From Phanerodontia chrysosporium (lineage: Eukaryota; Basidiomycota; Agaricomycetes; Polyporales; Phanerochaetaceae): a stretch of DNA of 64,000 nt. Both the position numbers and the translations under genes were made by a program. Positions 46,226 to 57,335 of this stretch are shown here, piece after piece. The DNA lies in NCBI GenBank assembly GCA_001910725.1, contig MJGA01000001.1, positions 2,542,001-2,606,000 of the forward strand, in the 5' to 3' direction. Numbering within the stretch: the stretch's first letter is position 1; every line of letters starts with the position of its first letter. Below the pieces are notes generated by a model that saw only the letters and a program-made list of their open reading frames with translations, was not told the origin of the DNA and searched no databases.

Positions 46226-46895
46226 ACGCAACGCTCCGCAACAGCAAAGGAGAGAGAGGAGCGAGGGGGCAGGTCGACTGCTCTGGTTTGATTGAGATGG
46301 CCGACCGCCATCCTGCGCACGAGTATTTGAAGCCCTCATGTCTGCCGTGTGCCTCCGTCTTCCGTTAGTATCCGTGAGAGCGCGAGGGCGAGGCCTTAGC
46401 GGTCAGGCGGTGAACGAGACCTGGATGAAAACAACGAGGCTTCGGGGAGGCGAGAGCCCTCGGAATCGCCGCGAGGCTTAAGTATGGCCTGATGCGCCTT
46501 TTCGTTCTTTCTTCCGAAAGGGCCTCAGAAAAGCCCTTTGAGGACAGAAAGATGGCTGCTGGGCAGCGGGAGGGGCGACCGGAGGGAAGCTCGGAAAGCC
46601 TGCATTCCCCCGTGTCGGCCTGCTTATAAGAAAAACGGGAGTGGACAATTTTACCCATTGTCCCGAGCGCGTCCCTGGCGCAGGTGATGCTTCGCGTGAG
46701 TAGATGGAGGTCCAATTTGTCGGCGGCAGCCAAAGCTTTGCCTCATGGCCTGTGGATCTGCCTGAAAGGCCTATAGTCCGCCAGATAGCCGCCAGAAAGC
46801 GCGGGCGTGTGAACAATTAGATGATATGCTTACTCGCTTTGGGTATTGTACATTATCCCCTCGACCGCAACACATTGTCTTTCGAGGGCCGTATC
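46226..46895. other. Intergenic, nothing recognised
   Basis: Contains only shadow-like short open frames. It separates the tetraspan copy 3 promoter from the 3' end of acetoacetyl-CoA synthetase. Confidence 0.4.
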
Positions 46896-49800
46896 CTACG
46901 CTATGGCCTCCACCTCCTGCCGCAGAATCTTCCCAAGGCCTCGTATTCGACGAGACATTCTGGATTTCGCAGTGTCGCGGGGTTGACGCTCGAGATAGGT
47001 GCCCCGTTGATGATCTGATGCCCGAAGTGAGGACACGCTGCAGCAACGCACCAATTCGCGGCCATACGGGGCCTGACGCACCTTCTTCACCGGGACCTCG
47101 ACACGCTTGCCGTTGATTGTATAGGGGATATCGTTCACCTGAATGACCTGCGGAACATCCGGTGAGCACACGACGCCACAACGTTGCAGCGCTCCACTAG
47201 GGGGGCGCAAACTGGGCACCAATATTGTCGTCGGGCCAACGCACCTTTGCTGGGACGTGCCGCGCCGTGCGCCGTGTTCTAATTTCGTGCTTGATCCTCT
47301 TCTCGAGCTCTTCGGTGAGGATCTCGCCCTCGAGCAGCTTCACAAAAAGCAGCACGCGCTCGTCGGTGCCCTGTGCAATGCTCTGGCCGACAGCGAGACA
47401 GTCGGCGACCGTGTGTGCTTGGTGCGTCACCTCCGGGGCAAAGCACAGGTCGAGCACGTCGTAGAGCTCTGCGGAGCCGAAGCGAATCCCACCGGGGTTA
47501 CTGTGACACTGTCGTCAGCACAACCGTAGCGAACGTCATAATAGTCTACTACGCACAGCACGCCGTCGCTCCGACCAAGCATGACCAGACCGCCGCCGTT
47601 GCCAGAACGAGACGGGGTGAGCAGAACGTGGTCACCGTGGTCTAGCACATGACGCGGTCAGTCGATCGTCGCTCATACGTCGAAGCCAGCTCCACTCACA
47701 CCACACGCCCGCGAACTCGGCAAAGTACGCCTGCTGGTAGCGCTCCTGCGCAGCCTGCACATCCTTTGCGCTGCCGTATCCGGGGAGGGGCCAGAAGCCG
47801 ACAGGCTGGCATGGGAACGGGCGGACGCAGACGAGCTCGCCCGGCTCGCCCGCTGCGCAGGGTGTGCCGGCAGGAGTGTACGTCTCGACCGCCATCCCGA
47901 GCATCCGGCACTGAATCTCCCCGCGGTACACCGGCAGGGCCGTGTTCATCCCCGCAAAGAGCGAGCAGATATCCGTGCCGCCTGTGGAAGCGAGCCTCGT
48001 TAGCGAGTTCCGCAGCCGCGCACGGAGCCTTGCCACGCACCCGTGATAGAGCCCAGAAGAACGTTCGGAGAGATCTGCTCATAGACAAAATCGAACAGCG
48101 GCGCCGCCAGGGGCGAGCCTGTGGAGTAGATGTGCCGGAGCGTGCGCAGACTGTGGTGTGCCTTCGGGGTCTTGTAGCATTTCTGGCAGAAGGATCGAGT
48201 GAATCATTTCCGCCTGCTGCGAGCTGTGTCGCTGCTCTCACCGATAGCTGGTCAATGTACTTTGCGCTGGTTCCGAAGAGCGTGATGCCCAGTTCATCCA
48301 CAAGGGTCCAGAGGAATGCAGGGTCTTTCAATGGGCTGCCGTCGTACAGCACCAACGTGCATCCGGCCTGCAGACCATGGACAAGCCAGTTCCACATCAT
48401 CCAACCGCTTATGGCGGTCAGTGCTAACTCTATCTCGTGTCCACGGACAACTCACGTGGTCGTGTAGTAGAAGAACACATCGTCTGGGCGCAAGTCGCCA
48501 CAGATCATGGACTCCTTCTTTGCCTGAAGAAGCATCCCACCAGCGCGGTGGACAATCGGCCTGGGCACATCGTGAGCAGTCTGCCAATTGAAACACGAGA
48601 TGCGACACACTTCGGTCTTCCTACAAGTCGGTGTCGGCAGTCAATCAGCATCGGCTCCTGTCTCCGGATATAGACAGCTGTTGCATCGCACCTGTCGTGC
48701 CTGAGCTGAACAATATCCACAGGGGCCAGTCGAACGGGAGCCGTGCCCACGCAATCTCCCCGTCGGGAGCACGCCCCAGCGCCTGCTCCTGTCCGAGCTT
48801 GACAAAGTCACGGAACTCTGTCCAGCCGCTCTCCCATGTGTTGGTGTCCGCGGGCTGCGTCGGGTGCCGGATGACCACGACCTTCGGAGTCAGCGCGGCC
48901 CGCTCGGAGAGCCCGCGGAGCAGCTCTTTAAGCTTCGGGAGGTGTGCGTGGACCTTGGCGTTATACCTGCACAGCGGGCGTCAGTCTCTGCGGGACACGG
49001 GGCGCGTGCAGACACGTACACGACTGCGTCGACCGAGAAGATGAGGGTCGGCCGGACTTGCTCGAACCTGACAGCCGGGCATGAGTGGGCGTCGGCCAGC
49101 GTGCAGACGCTTCGCACCTCTCTAAGACCCCCTCCGCGCCGAAGTCGGCCGCAGCGCTGACCCAGATGCACCCTGCAGGACCGCATGAGCGCACGCGGAG
49201 ACGTCCGACGATAGAGTACACTGACCTATCGCTGTCGCCGCGAGGCACGCGGCAGTATTTTCCTGCAGCACAATGAGTCAGCCACGTTCGCACCAGACAC
49301 TGGGAAGGCGGCACTGCTCCTGCCAAAGGACCCTTGTACGGTCACCGCACCGAACGCTCACGGCATCGTATGCGTATATGCGTCATTCCGCCCACAGAAG
49401 AGTAGCACCCTGAAAGCGCCACCGGATGTCGTCAGACTCGCATTGTAAGGGTCGTCGGACCTGCCCAACGAGTCCCACTGGCGTCCAGGGCAAGTCAGAT
49501 GAGATAGCCAAAGCCTTGAGGTCTTGCAGCCAGCTGCAGCCCGCCGGAACTACGATCAAGCTATCCATGATTTGAGAATTACGCTATGGTTGGAAGTCAT
49601 GAGTTGGAGAGGACAATACTGGGCAGGCGTGAGAATTACCTGCAGTTTGGCACTTTTTCTTCTGGCCAGCTGACAATCGTGCATCAAGCCCAAAGACGTG
49701 ACAATGCATGCGCACCTACAGGTACGGTACATGTCGTTTTGTACTCGTACTACCAGAGCCGGGTATGGTAAAATCCAGCACACGAGGATTGGCATGCCTG

Positions 49801-50626
49801 TCATGGTGGCAGATATAGCGACGATGGGCATAGCAGACTCTATCTGCAGAGAGGTTCATGCAGAGCAGGTTTCAGAGATCGCAAATCCGTACGCTGGTCC
49901 GGTGCGCACAACGTCCGAACCCATCGCATTCTGTTCAGGACCATGCGTGTGGATTTTGCTAAGCTGCGTGGGCGCTTCCACGGTGCTACTCTCCTGAGGG
50001 CGTGGCAAAGGGGCGACAAACGAGGCTCGTGCAATGCAGAGCCTAAAGCCGGAAGAAGCCACTCACAATACAGTTCGACGAGTACGAGGCCACACGGTCG
50101 CCGGCCTTGAGACCCTGTGCAAGCAGAGCCGAGACGAGGTCGGAAACGAGCGTGTACAGTTCGGCGTAGCTGACGCGACGCAGCGCGGGCTTCGGATTGC
50201 CTGGATGGGGCTCGGCTGTCCCGAGTCAGCTATGCAGTGTCGCGAACGCCGAGCGGGTGCGGACGTACTGGCTTCGATGAGCGCGGTCTTCTCTGCTGAG
50301 CGGCACTGCAGCATGTTCTCCGCCCAGTTCAGCCTCGCCTCGCCAAACCACGTCGGGTTGTCTGGCGGCGCGGCCGCCGTGTCGACGACGTGTTCACCCT
50401 TATACCCCACAACGCCCGTAAAGTCCCAGACCTCGCTCCAGAACGCGTCGATGTGCATGGTCGACCAGCGGAAGAGGTCATGGTATGTCGCGAGGGACAA
50501 GCCGTGCTTGGCGTTCACGCGTTCTTTGAAGCGGTGCGTAGGCGTGTTCTCGACGTCTCTTGGCGAGAAGAGTGGTGCAGTCGCGTCTCCGGGAGAGTTG
50601 CCAGCGCAGCACAGGGTCGAAGCCAT
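46896..50626 (-). CDS. Acetoacetyl-CoA synthetase
   Basis: Activates acetoacetate to acetoacetyl-CoA with ATP in the cytosol, feeding sterol and lipid synthesis. Member of the adenylate-forming (AMP-binding) superfamily. ATG at 50624-50626. The acetyl-CoA synthetase N-terminal cap includes HDLFRWSTMHIDAFWSEVWD and WFGEARLNWAENML. Further blocks are YAELYTLVSDLVSALLAQGL, AIGAVYVSAAADFGAEGVLE and the phosphate loop FSSGTTGRPKAIVHRAGGML. Then FFYYTTTGWMMWNWLVHGLQ, LLGSITGGTDICSLFAGMNT, GVWYHGDHVLLTPSRSGNGG and GRSDGVLNPGGIRFGSAELY. The C-terminal lysine region is INGKRVEVPVKKV, the usual acylation-controlled site. It ends LGKILRQEVEAIA, stop at 46896-46898. Many short introns are present, and length is close to the family's ~660-690 residues. 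Confidence 0.92.
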
Positions 50627-51644
50627 GAGTAGTAAGTCCGAGGTCCAAGAACTATCCAAGAAACCCGTTAGCGGAAACGGAAGCGTCGGATACGCGCAGG
50701 AGATGAGAAGAGTGCCGAAGACGGACGGCCAAAAGGCACTGCGCAGAGACTGTTGCGAACGGGACGAGGAGGAGAGCCTTGGCGGAATTCCGCCTCGTCC
50801 GGAGTTGTGGGGTATTTTGCCCGGGCGAAATGGCGGAACGGCCACTACCATGCACGACTGGTCATATTTCTGCACAAATGAGCCCAGATAGTCCTGTTAT
50901 GTACAGAATAGGCTATGCTCGCTGCTGATTGCTGAACATTTCTGCAATTTCTGGAAAATGGCGGACGAGGGCGGGGCGCCGGAAAGGCCAAGACTTTGCG
51001 CCCGTGGGCGCTCCGTGGGTTATCATCAATATTTACGTTCTGACAGCTTAGAAGTTCTGTAGGCTATCCGGGAAATGATCGAAATGAGGCCGACGTCGGG
51101 TAAGGAGGATTGTTACCTTTCCTTAGTTTGAGTAAATGATCGCACGATGCGGATGCTAAGGGATGCCGAGGGGCTCTAACTTTAAATGAGTCAGGCCCGC
51201 GCAGAAGTTTTGTTTGAGAAGTGGATGGTGCGATTATAAAAGACTGCAGGTCCCGCTCCTGAGCACAGTCACCCAGCCAACAGCGTCTCGCTGCAAGGTT
51301 TCATCGCCACCCAACAGCACCAACGAACGTGCGTCCGCTCAACTTCAACCGCCGCGTAAAAACTCCTATCAGTTTCGCAGTAAGTGCAGTGGCCGTCGCC
51401 GGTTCGCGCACCGCACCTCACGTTTGTCCCGATCTTGTAGGTACAAAGCCTCTCGGAGAGTTCCCAAACTTTCCTTGGCGCGCGTATACGCAATCCAACC
51501 AGCCGTGGCCGTTTCGCACACCCTTCTTCTCCCCGTCTCATATATAAACCCCCCGTCCCGACGCCACACTATCTCTCCCCGACTGCTCGCCCCACATCCC
51601 TTCCCAACCTTATCACTCTCCCAACCCACCTCGAGCACATCGTC
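50627..51644. other. Divergent promoter region (AACS / small unknown gene)
   Basis: About 1 kb with no supported exon. Two TATA-like sequences face the rightward gene: TATAAAA at 51235-51241 and TATATAAA at 51541-51548. Pyrimidine-rich leader sequence follows the second. Confidence 0.45.
51541..51548 (+). promoter_or_regulatory. Candidate TATA box of the small gene at 51645
   Basis: TATATAAA lies 97 bases before the ATG, followed by C/T-rich sequence. A second TATAAAA at 51235 would give a much longer leader. Position-based call. Confidence 0.5.
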
Positions 51645-52259
51645 ATGGACCGCTTCCTCGCTCCCCACTCGCCCGAGGCCGTCGCCCACAGCCGCCTCAC
51701 GTACGTGTCCGTTTCCCATCGTAAATACGCCGAATATTCACCTCTGGCTCACCAGTGAGAACATATTCACCTGGGACACCGAGCACCCATCCCTCAACGA
51801 GACCCTCATTGCGGGGTGTGCGGCGTACCAGGCGTTCAGCCGCTACCTCAACGGCAGCGACCTCTACCTCCTGCCGCGCTCGCGAACTGAGCTCGAGACC
51901 GTCCTGTACGTTGCCCTGCATTTTCCACTATCTCCGCACGCAACGGCATGCTGATGGTCTCCACGCGTGACAGCCGGAGATATGCGTACGACGCCATCCA
52001 CAACTTCATCTCGCAGGCACGCTCAGAGATCTCGCGGGGCGGCTACAGTCGCGTAAGTGCGCCCTCGGGCCCCTCCTTCCCGAAGTGCGCGCACTCATGA
52101 CGCACGCAGATGTGTCACCTGGCCGAGTCGTCAATCCGCAAGGCCCTCGACGAGAACGATAACGCGGCGTACCTACTGTCGCTCCACCGCCCCCAGCCGT
52201 GCGAGGACGAGCAGGAGCTCCACGACTTGGGAGCGGCGCGATTCATCAGAATCAAGTAG
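51645..52259 (+). CDS. Small uncharacterised protein
   Basis: ATG at 51645 gives MDRFLAPHSPEAVAHSRL. A GTACGT intron joins LT to ENIFTWDTEHPSLNETLIAG. Further exons: FSRYLNGSDLYLLPRSRTEL, RRYAYDAIHNFISQARSEIS, MCHLAESSIRKALDENDNAA and LQQ-free end QELHDLGAARFIRIK, stop at 52257-52259. Three short introns with good GTACGT/GTAAGT donors keep one frame, which supports a real gene of about 150 residues. It is mostly helical, acidic, and lacks a signal peptide or membrane segment. The strong TATA box suggests regulated or high expression. I do not recognise the family. Confidence 0.6.
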
Positions 52260-54070
52260 GCGTCAAGTTCGCCCACGCCTGCTCTCCCGTTCCGTTGTTC
52301 TCGTCATTGCTCTCGCTTTCGTCTGCACTCTCGTCATGCACTCCGTCTCCGTCGTCGTCAACAATCGCCTGCAACCCTGTCCTATATCAGTAGTCCATCC
52401 ACGCCCACCGTTGTAACAGTAGTCACGTCTCATGAAGCATGCAGTGTTTATGGTATACCTTAGGGCACGTGTAATTTCCAGAACTCAAATCTTGAATCAA
52501 TCGATGACATCGCTATGTTCTCTTCGTCTGGCATGAAACCTGTTTGTACGCGATAGATATGGATCAAGATTGGGAGAAGCTGCGTCAAGCTGGCTAGTAG
52601 AACAGGAGTGTGTGAAGTCCACTGACTCACGTTTGCAACACAGGGGCAGGGCCAGAACTACCGGTACAGCCTCGGGGATGCCTTGGCCAACAGGAAACCT
52701 AGATTCATCGTGTTTTGTGTCTTGCCTGAACCACCTAGCACCCGCAATGGACGATTGACAGCTTGGCAGCTGCGAGGAAACGCATGGCGCCAAGTTGACT
52801 AGGGTTGCCCAAGCATCCTGTTCGCGTTGGCCATACTGATTGGTAGCTTCCAAGACCGTTTATCAGGGCGCCTGGCAGTTGGAGTCGTCTCCCTGCAAGC
52901 CATCGAAGACGGAAACACGGTATCTGTTTGTCTCGTGCAAATAAAAAGCGGCTCGCACTGAGCAGCGGTGACGCTCTCGACTCATCCCGAGGTCCGGCAT
53001 CCGACGGTGACCTAGCTCGCCCAACACCAGAGCTCACTAGTCTAGCTCGGAGAATGGCAGGCTCCATTACAATGTACCGATGGTAGCGGCAGTTTCACTC
53101 CGTCTGACACATGAGATTTGCTGCGAAGAGCCAGAGATCAGCTTAATCATGGATGCTGCGGCGCCGGAGATTGGCCAGAGTGCGTACTGTGCTGTACAGG
53201 AATAGCTCTGCGGACAGGGCTCATCACAAGCCGGGCCTTGATCTCGATATGCCCGCGACGCCCCAAGCCTCCCGGTCCGTGTGTCACACGGAGGCGAGGG
53301 AGGGGTGGTATACCGGAACAGCGGTCAAAGTACAGGGAGCCATGTCTCTGTTATTTAGGCCGCTGCAGCTACATGTTAGCGTATATCTGTCAGCAGTCCG
53401 ATAGCCTACACGTTCGAACGCACAGAGAGGCAGTGCCCGCGTTAGCTACCCTCTGAGCTTGGGGGTGCGCCACTGGTCGCGGATACGGTGGTCCATAGTA
53501 GCGTCGTTTCATACTCACTTTCTCACCAATCACTCGGGCGAGGGGAGACATTCAGCAAGGCAGATCGTTGTACTTGTATAGCTAGGAGTCGCAGTCTGGT
53601 CGTGGTGGTTGTGAAGCAAGGATGTCGAACGGTCTCGGTTGCAACCGAAATCACGCGCCGTGTCCTGCTCTCAACTGCATGTTCCCAGCGTTGGACACAA
53701 CGTTTTCTCAGGGTTTCATAACATCCTGCATACTGCACTGCTCTCGTCGCTCTTCCAGAGGATTTACTCTGCAGGAACATAGAATGAACGAGGACCGAGG
53801 TGGAGAGGGACCGCAGCGGTGAGCCTGCGCGCGCTCAAAGCGCGTGTGGAGAAGAAGGCTCGACGAACGTGCGAGGTACTACTTTCCCACTTTTCGTTCC
53901 GTCCACCAGCAGGCCTGCAGCTGCCCTTCCAGAGCTACTTCAGACCATCTGCCGCTTCCTATGCTCGCCTGACCACACGCTGACCGTTCTCGCGCCTACG
54001 ACGACATTTTCTGCCTGCGGGGCAAGCCCTCTGTCTACCCCACACTCGCCTCCGCCCTCGACGCCGCACC
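52260..54070. other. Gene-poor interval
   Basis: About 1.8 kb with only short open frames on both strands; none has a recognisable motif or good splice chain. The last ~200 bases must hold the promoter and leader of the endopolyphosphatase gene. Confidence 0.4.
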
Positions 54071-56684
54071 ATGAATCCCCTCCGCGGAACGCTGCTCCTG
54101 CTCCTCGTCTTTGGCGGCCTGCAAGATGTGCTGTGCGCGCCGCCGCAGGTCCCACTGAGCCCCGCGCCCGCCGCCGAAGGTGTGTGCGCCGTCACACGCC
54201 CCCGCCGTCCCGCTCACGCGTCGTGTGCAGCTGCAAAGCCCCGAAAGCTCTATGGCCGCTTCCTGCACCTGACAGACGTCCATCCGGACCCGCACTACCG
54301 CGAGGGTATGTCCGAAAAATCCGCGTGCCACAGGAAGAAGCCCAAGAAGAAGCCGCGCTCGGGAGCGTTTGGATACATGTACGGGTGCGTCGGCCTGTGC
54401 CTGGCTTTGCGCGAATGCATGCTGAAATGTCAGAACAGGGAATGCGACGCCCCGCTGCTGCTCACCAACTACACGCTAGACTACTTGGAGAAAACGTGGG
54501 CAGACGAGGTCGACTTTGTCATCTGTGAGTGTATGCGGCCCACAGAGTCGTGTCGTAACTTACGAAAACGCTACCAGGGACCGGAGACAGTGCAAGGTAC
54601 GTCTGGAGGCCGGCCTGGAAGCGCACATTGGTTATATGTCTCGTAGACACGATAATGACCGCAAGATTCCACGAACGCTAAAGGAAATATATGCGCTGAA
54701 TCGTGCCATGGCAAGGAGAATGGAAGACATCTTCACGAGCCGAGGGATACCAGTCATCCGAGCATAGGTACGGTTGTTCGTTACGATGCCGCACGGTTTG
54801 TGCCCTGACGAACGTACCCTTCGCCCAGGCAATAATGACGTTTGGCGTAAGCCCGGACTCTCTAATCGCAATGCTGCTGCTGACTGACTGCTTCCTGCAT
54901 TTTCTACATAGCTCATGTGAGTGCTTCGTATTGCAGCTAGTGGCGAAGCAGGTGACATATACGATCCCGATTCTGCCTTCTAGAATATCATGATGCCAGG
55001 TGAGTCCATCGTACTCAATTGCATTGAATAGACTCACCTTATCGCTGGTGAAGGTCCTAATGATGTTACGTCCGAGTTCTCTAGGTGCGCACGATAGCCG
55101 GATTCGCCAGGTCCATGTTTTCATTGACCGTGCTTTCCTAGCATATGGAAGTCGTTCGTGCCCTTCCATTCGTACCAGGTGTTCCAGCGAGGCGCCTACT
55201 ATTCAGTCGAAGTCATTCCCGACCAGCTTGCGGTCATTAGTCTGAATACGATGTACCTCTTCGACTCGAATTCAGGTACGTCATGCATTCTGCTTCCTGG
55301 TATATCGCCTTGACGACGCCCCTAGCCGTGGGAGGGTGTGAGGCCAAAGACCCAGAGGACCCCGGGAACCTCCAACTCGATTGGCTGGAGGTCCAGCTCC
55401 AGTCGTTCCGGAGCCGTGGCATGCAGGCAAGTCGCGCAACGTGGATACTGAACGCCTGTCGGGTGCAATTTAATTAACGAGACGCCCAGGTATGGATTAG
55501 TGGGCACGTTCCACCGTCCTCCCGAAACTTTCATTCGGAATGCGTGAGTGCCACTTACCGTGGAACGTACTACTCCTTCACTCACCCTGCATTGCCCTCT
55601 GACCCTTCGAATAGCATGTTCGATATACCGAACTGTCTCTACGGTACCAGGACACGATTCTGGGGCACCTCTTCGGAGTGAGTAACACACTTGGCCCTGG
55701 TGACGGTGAGCACTGACATAGCCACTTGTTGCACCCCTCGGTCTTCTAGCATATGAATGTGGACCACGTAAGTGTTCTCTATTGCCACGGATGGTCTCAT
55801 GATTGACTGGCGTACAGTTCTTCTTCCTCGACGCTCGAACGCTCGCGAGCAATGAGTCCGTCAAGGCTGCCGATGAAGATGCACATACAAATGGCAAGCA
55901 CAAAGACCTCTATGTCACGCTGCTGAAGGACTTCGACCACCTGTACAAGAGTGAAAAGAGCCTCGACTATGACGGTATCGCCGTCGTGAACGTGGCCCCA
56001 TCGGTCGTCCCGAACCCATACCTTCCTTCCTTCAGAATCTTCTCCTATAACATTACGGGTTCGCGGTACTCGCAGAGCTCGGCGATAATGGCCCCGAATC
56101 CGGGGTCGGCGACCGGCATTCCCTTGGTGATTTCGTGGATCGGGAAGCCCTCTGCGAGGGCACCGATGGACTCAATGTATCGTGGCGTTGCAACCTTAAT
56201 AGCCCCTGGCACTCGAGTCCGTACTCGCCGTCCCGGATGAATAGGCTTTACACACCGCTGGCTATGCCCAGGTGAGTCATATGAGGTGTCTCCGTGGAGG
56301 CCATGCGTTCTGATACGCTTTCCGGCGTTGCGCTTCTAGTACTACATGCCGAACCTCACGGGCACGGAAAAGCACCCACCCAAGTGGAAGCTCGAGTACC
56401 TTACGTTTGCGCCAGAGGCCCTACATCCGCCGGGCGCGGCGGACGAGGTTGAGGCGCAGAAGAAGAAGGACGCGTTTGTGTATCCGATCCCGCTGAAGCG
56501 GCTGCCGAAGAAGCTGCGGTATGCGAACGTGACCTCGAGCAAGTTCACGCCGTACTCGATGCCCGACCTGACGATCCCGTCGTGGACGGCGCTCGCGCGG
56601 CGACTGGCCAAGGCAGGAAGCCGGTCGAAGCTGCGGCGGCGGTTCCGGCGGTACATGTACATGGGGGCGAACGAGGAGCTGTAG
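54071..56684 (+). CDS. ppn1: Endopolyphosphatase (PPN1-like, calcineurin-type phosphoesterase)
   Basis: Vacuolar enzyme that cuts long inorganic polyphosphate chains internally. ATG at 54071 opens with a hydrophobic signal/anchor (LRGTLLLLLVFGGLQDVLC). The metallophosphoesterase motifs are all present: LHLTDVHPDPHY, TGDSARHDNDRK (across two introns), GNNDVW, ISGHVPPS and GHMNVDHFFFLDAR. A Lys-rich loop (RKKPKKKPRSGAFGYMYG) is typical of the family. The C-terminal part includes FRIFSYNITGS, then YMPNLTGTEKHPPKWKLEYL, typical of fungal Ppn1. One base is missing at 54758-54759, where VI-PSIGNNDVW needs CCC instead of CC. It ends FRRYMYMGANEEL. At least eight short introns. Apart from the frame slip it looks functional. 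Confidence 0.88.
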
Positions 56685-57335
56685 GAGTAGATAGATCGGT
56701 CGGGCTGTACCTGGCGTTGTAATTATTATTTGCACGCAGTGGCACTTTTGTCTCCGTGTATGACTGTGGGAGAAAGGGCGCGAGATGCCGGGTGGGCGCT
56801 TGGTATGGTTGCCTTGACCACGGAGGAGGAGAACATGAAGGATCCGTTCTGCTACGCTCTGCATCCTGACATCGTGCTGGAGATCTGTCCTTGATTCAGG
56901 TTGGCCAGGGCCGTGCATTCGACGAGTGCAGGAAGGGTGGCCTGGTCGTGCTTGTTTCGGGCCTTTTAGACTACGTTTGTGTGGACGGGCCCTTGTAGCG
57001 GCGAGCAGCGTCCCAGGTTTATCTTCCGGACGACAGCCCGTCTGTCAGATCCTTTTCCCTACCTCTGCTGCCCCCTTTGCTCATCTCTTTCTTGTTCTCG
57101 TCCCATCATCATCTTCCCGGTTTGCGGCGGTGTGCCCAGTGTTCATCAAGCCCTCGTCTTCTTATTTTCGAGCGCAAGGCCCAGCCTGACCACGTCTATT
57201 GTCTCTGGACCGCCCCTCGAATCCCCTTCGTAATTCTTCCACCGGCTGGCCCGCGTGCAACCCCGCTGTCTCGCTCGCAAGTAGTGCTTGAACAGCACCC
57301 ACTCTCATTCGTCACACTATCTATTCTCTATCATT
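56685..57335. other. Intergenic / long leader of the RFX gene
   Basis: The last ~300 bases before 57336 are strongly C/T-rich, typical of a fungal promoter and 5' untranslated leader. No supported exon. Confidence 0.45.

Noticed and set aside
41985..50626. A biosynthetic gene cluster around acetoacetyl-CoA synthetase and the membrane proteins
   Set aside because: No terpene synthase, polyketide synthase, P450 or transporter set accompanies them; neighbours are unrelated.
52500..53460. Short Cys-containing open frames as possible small secreted proteins
   Set aside because: No signal peptide, no splice support and no repeated Cys spacing.
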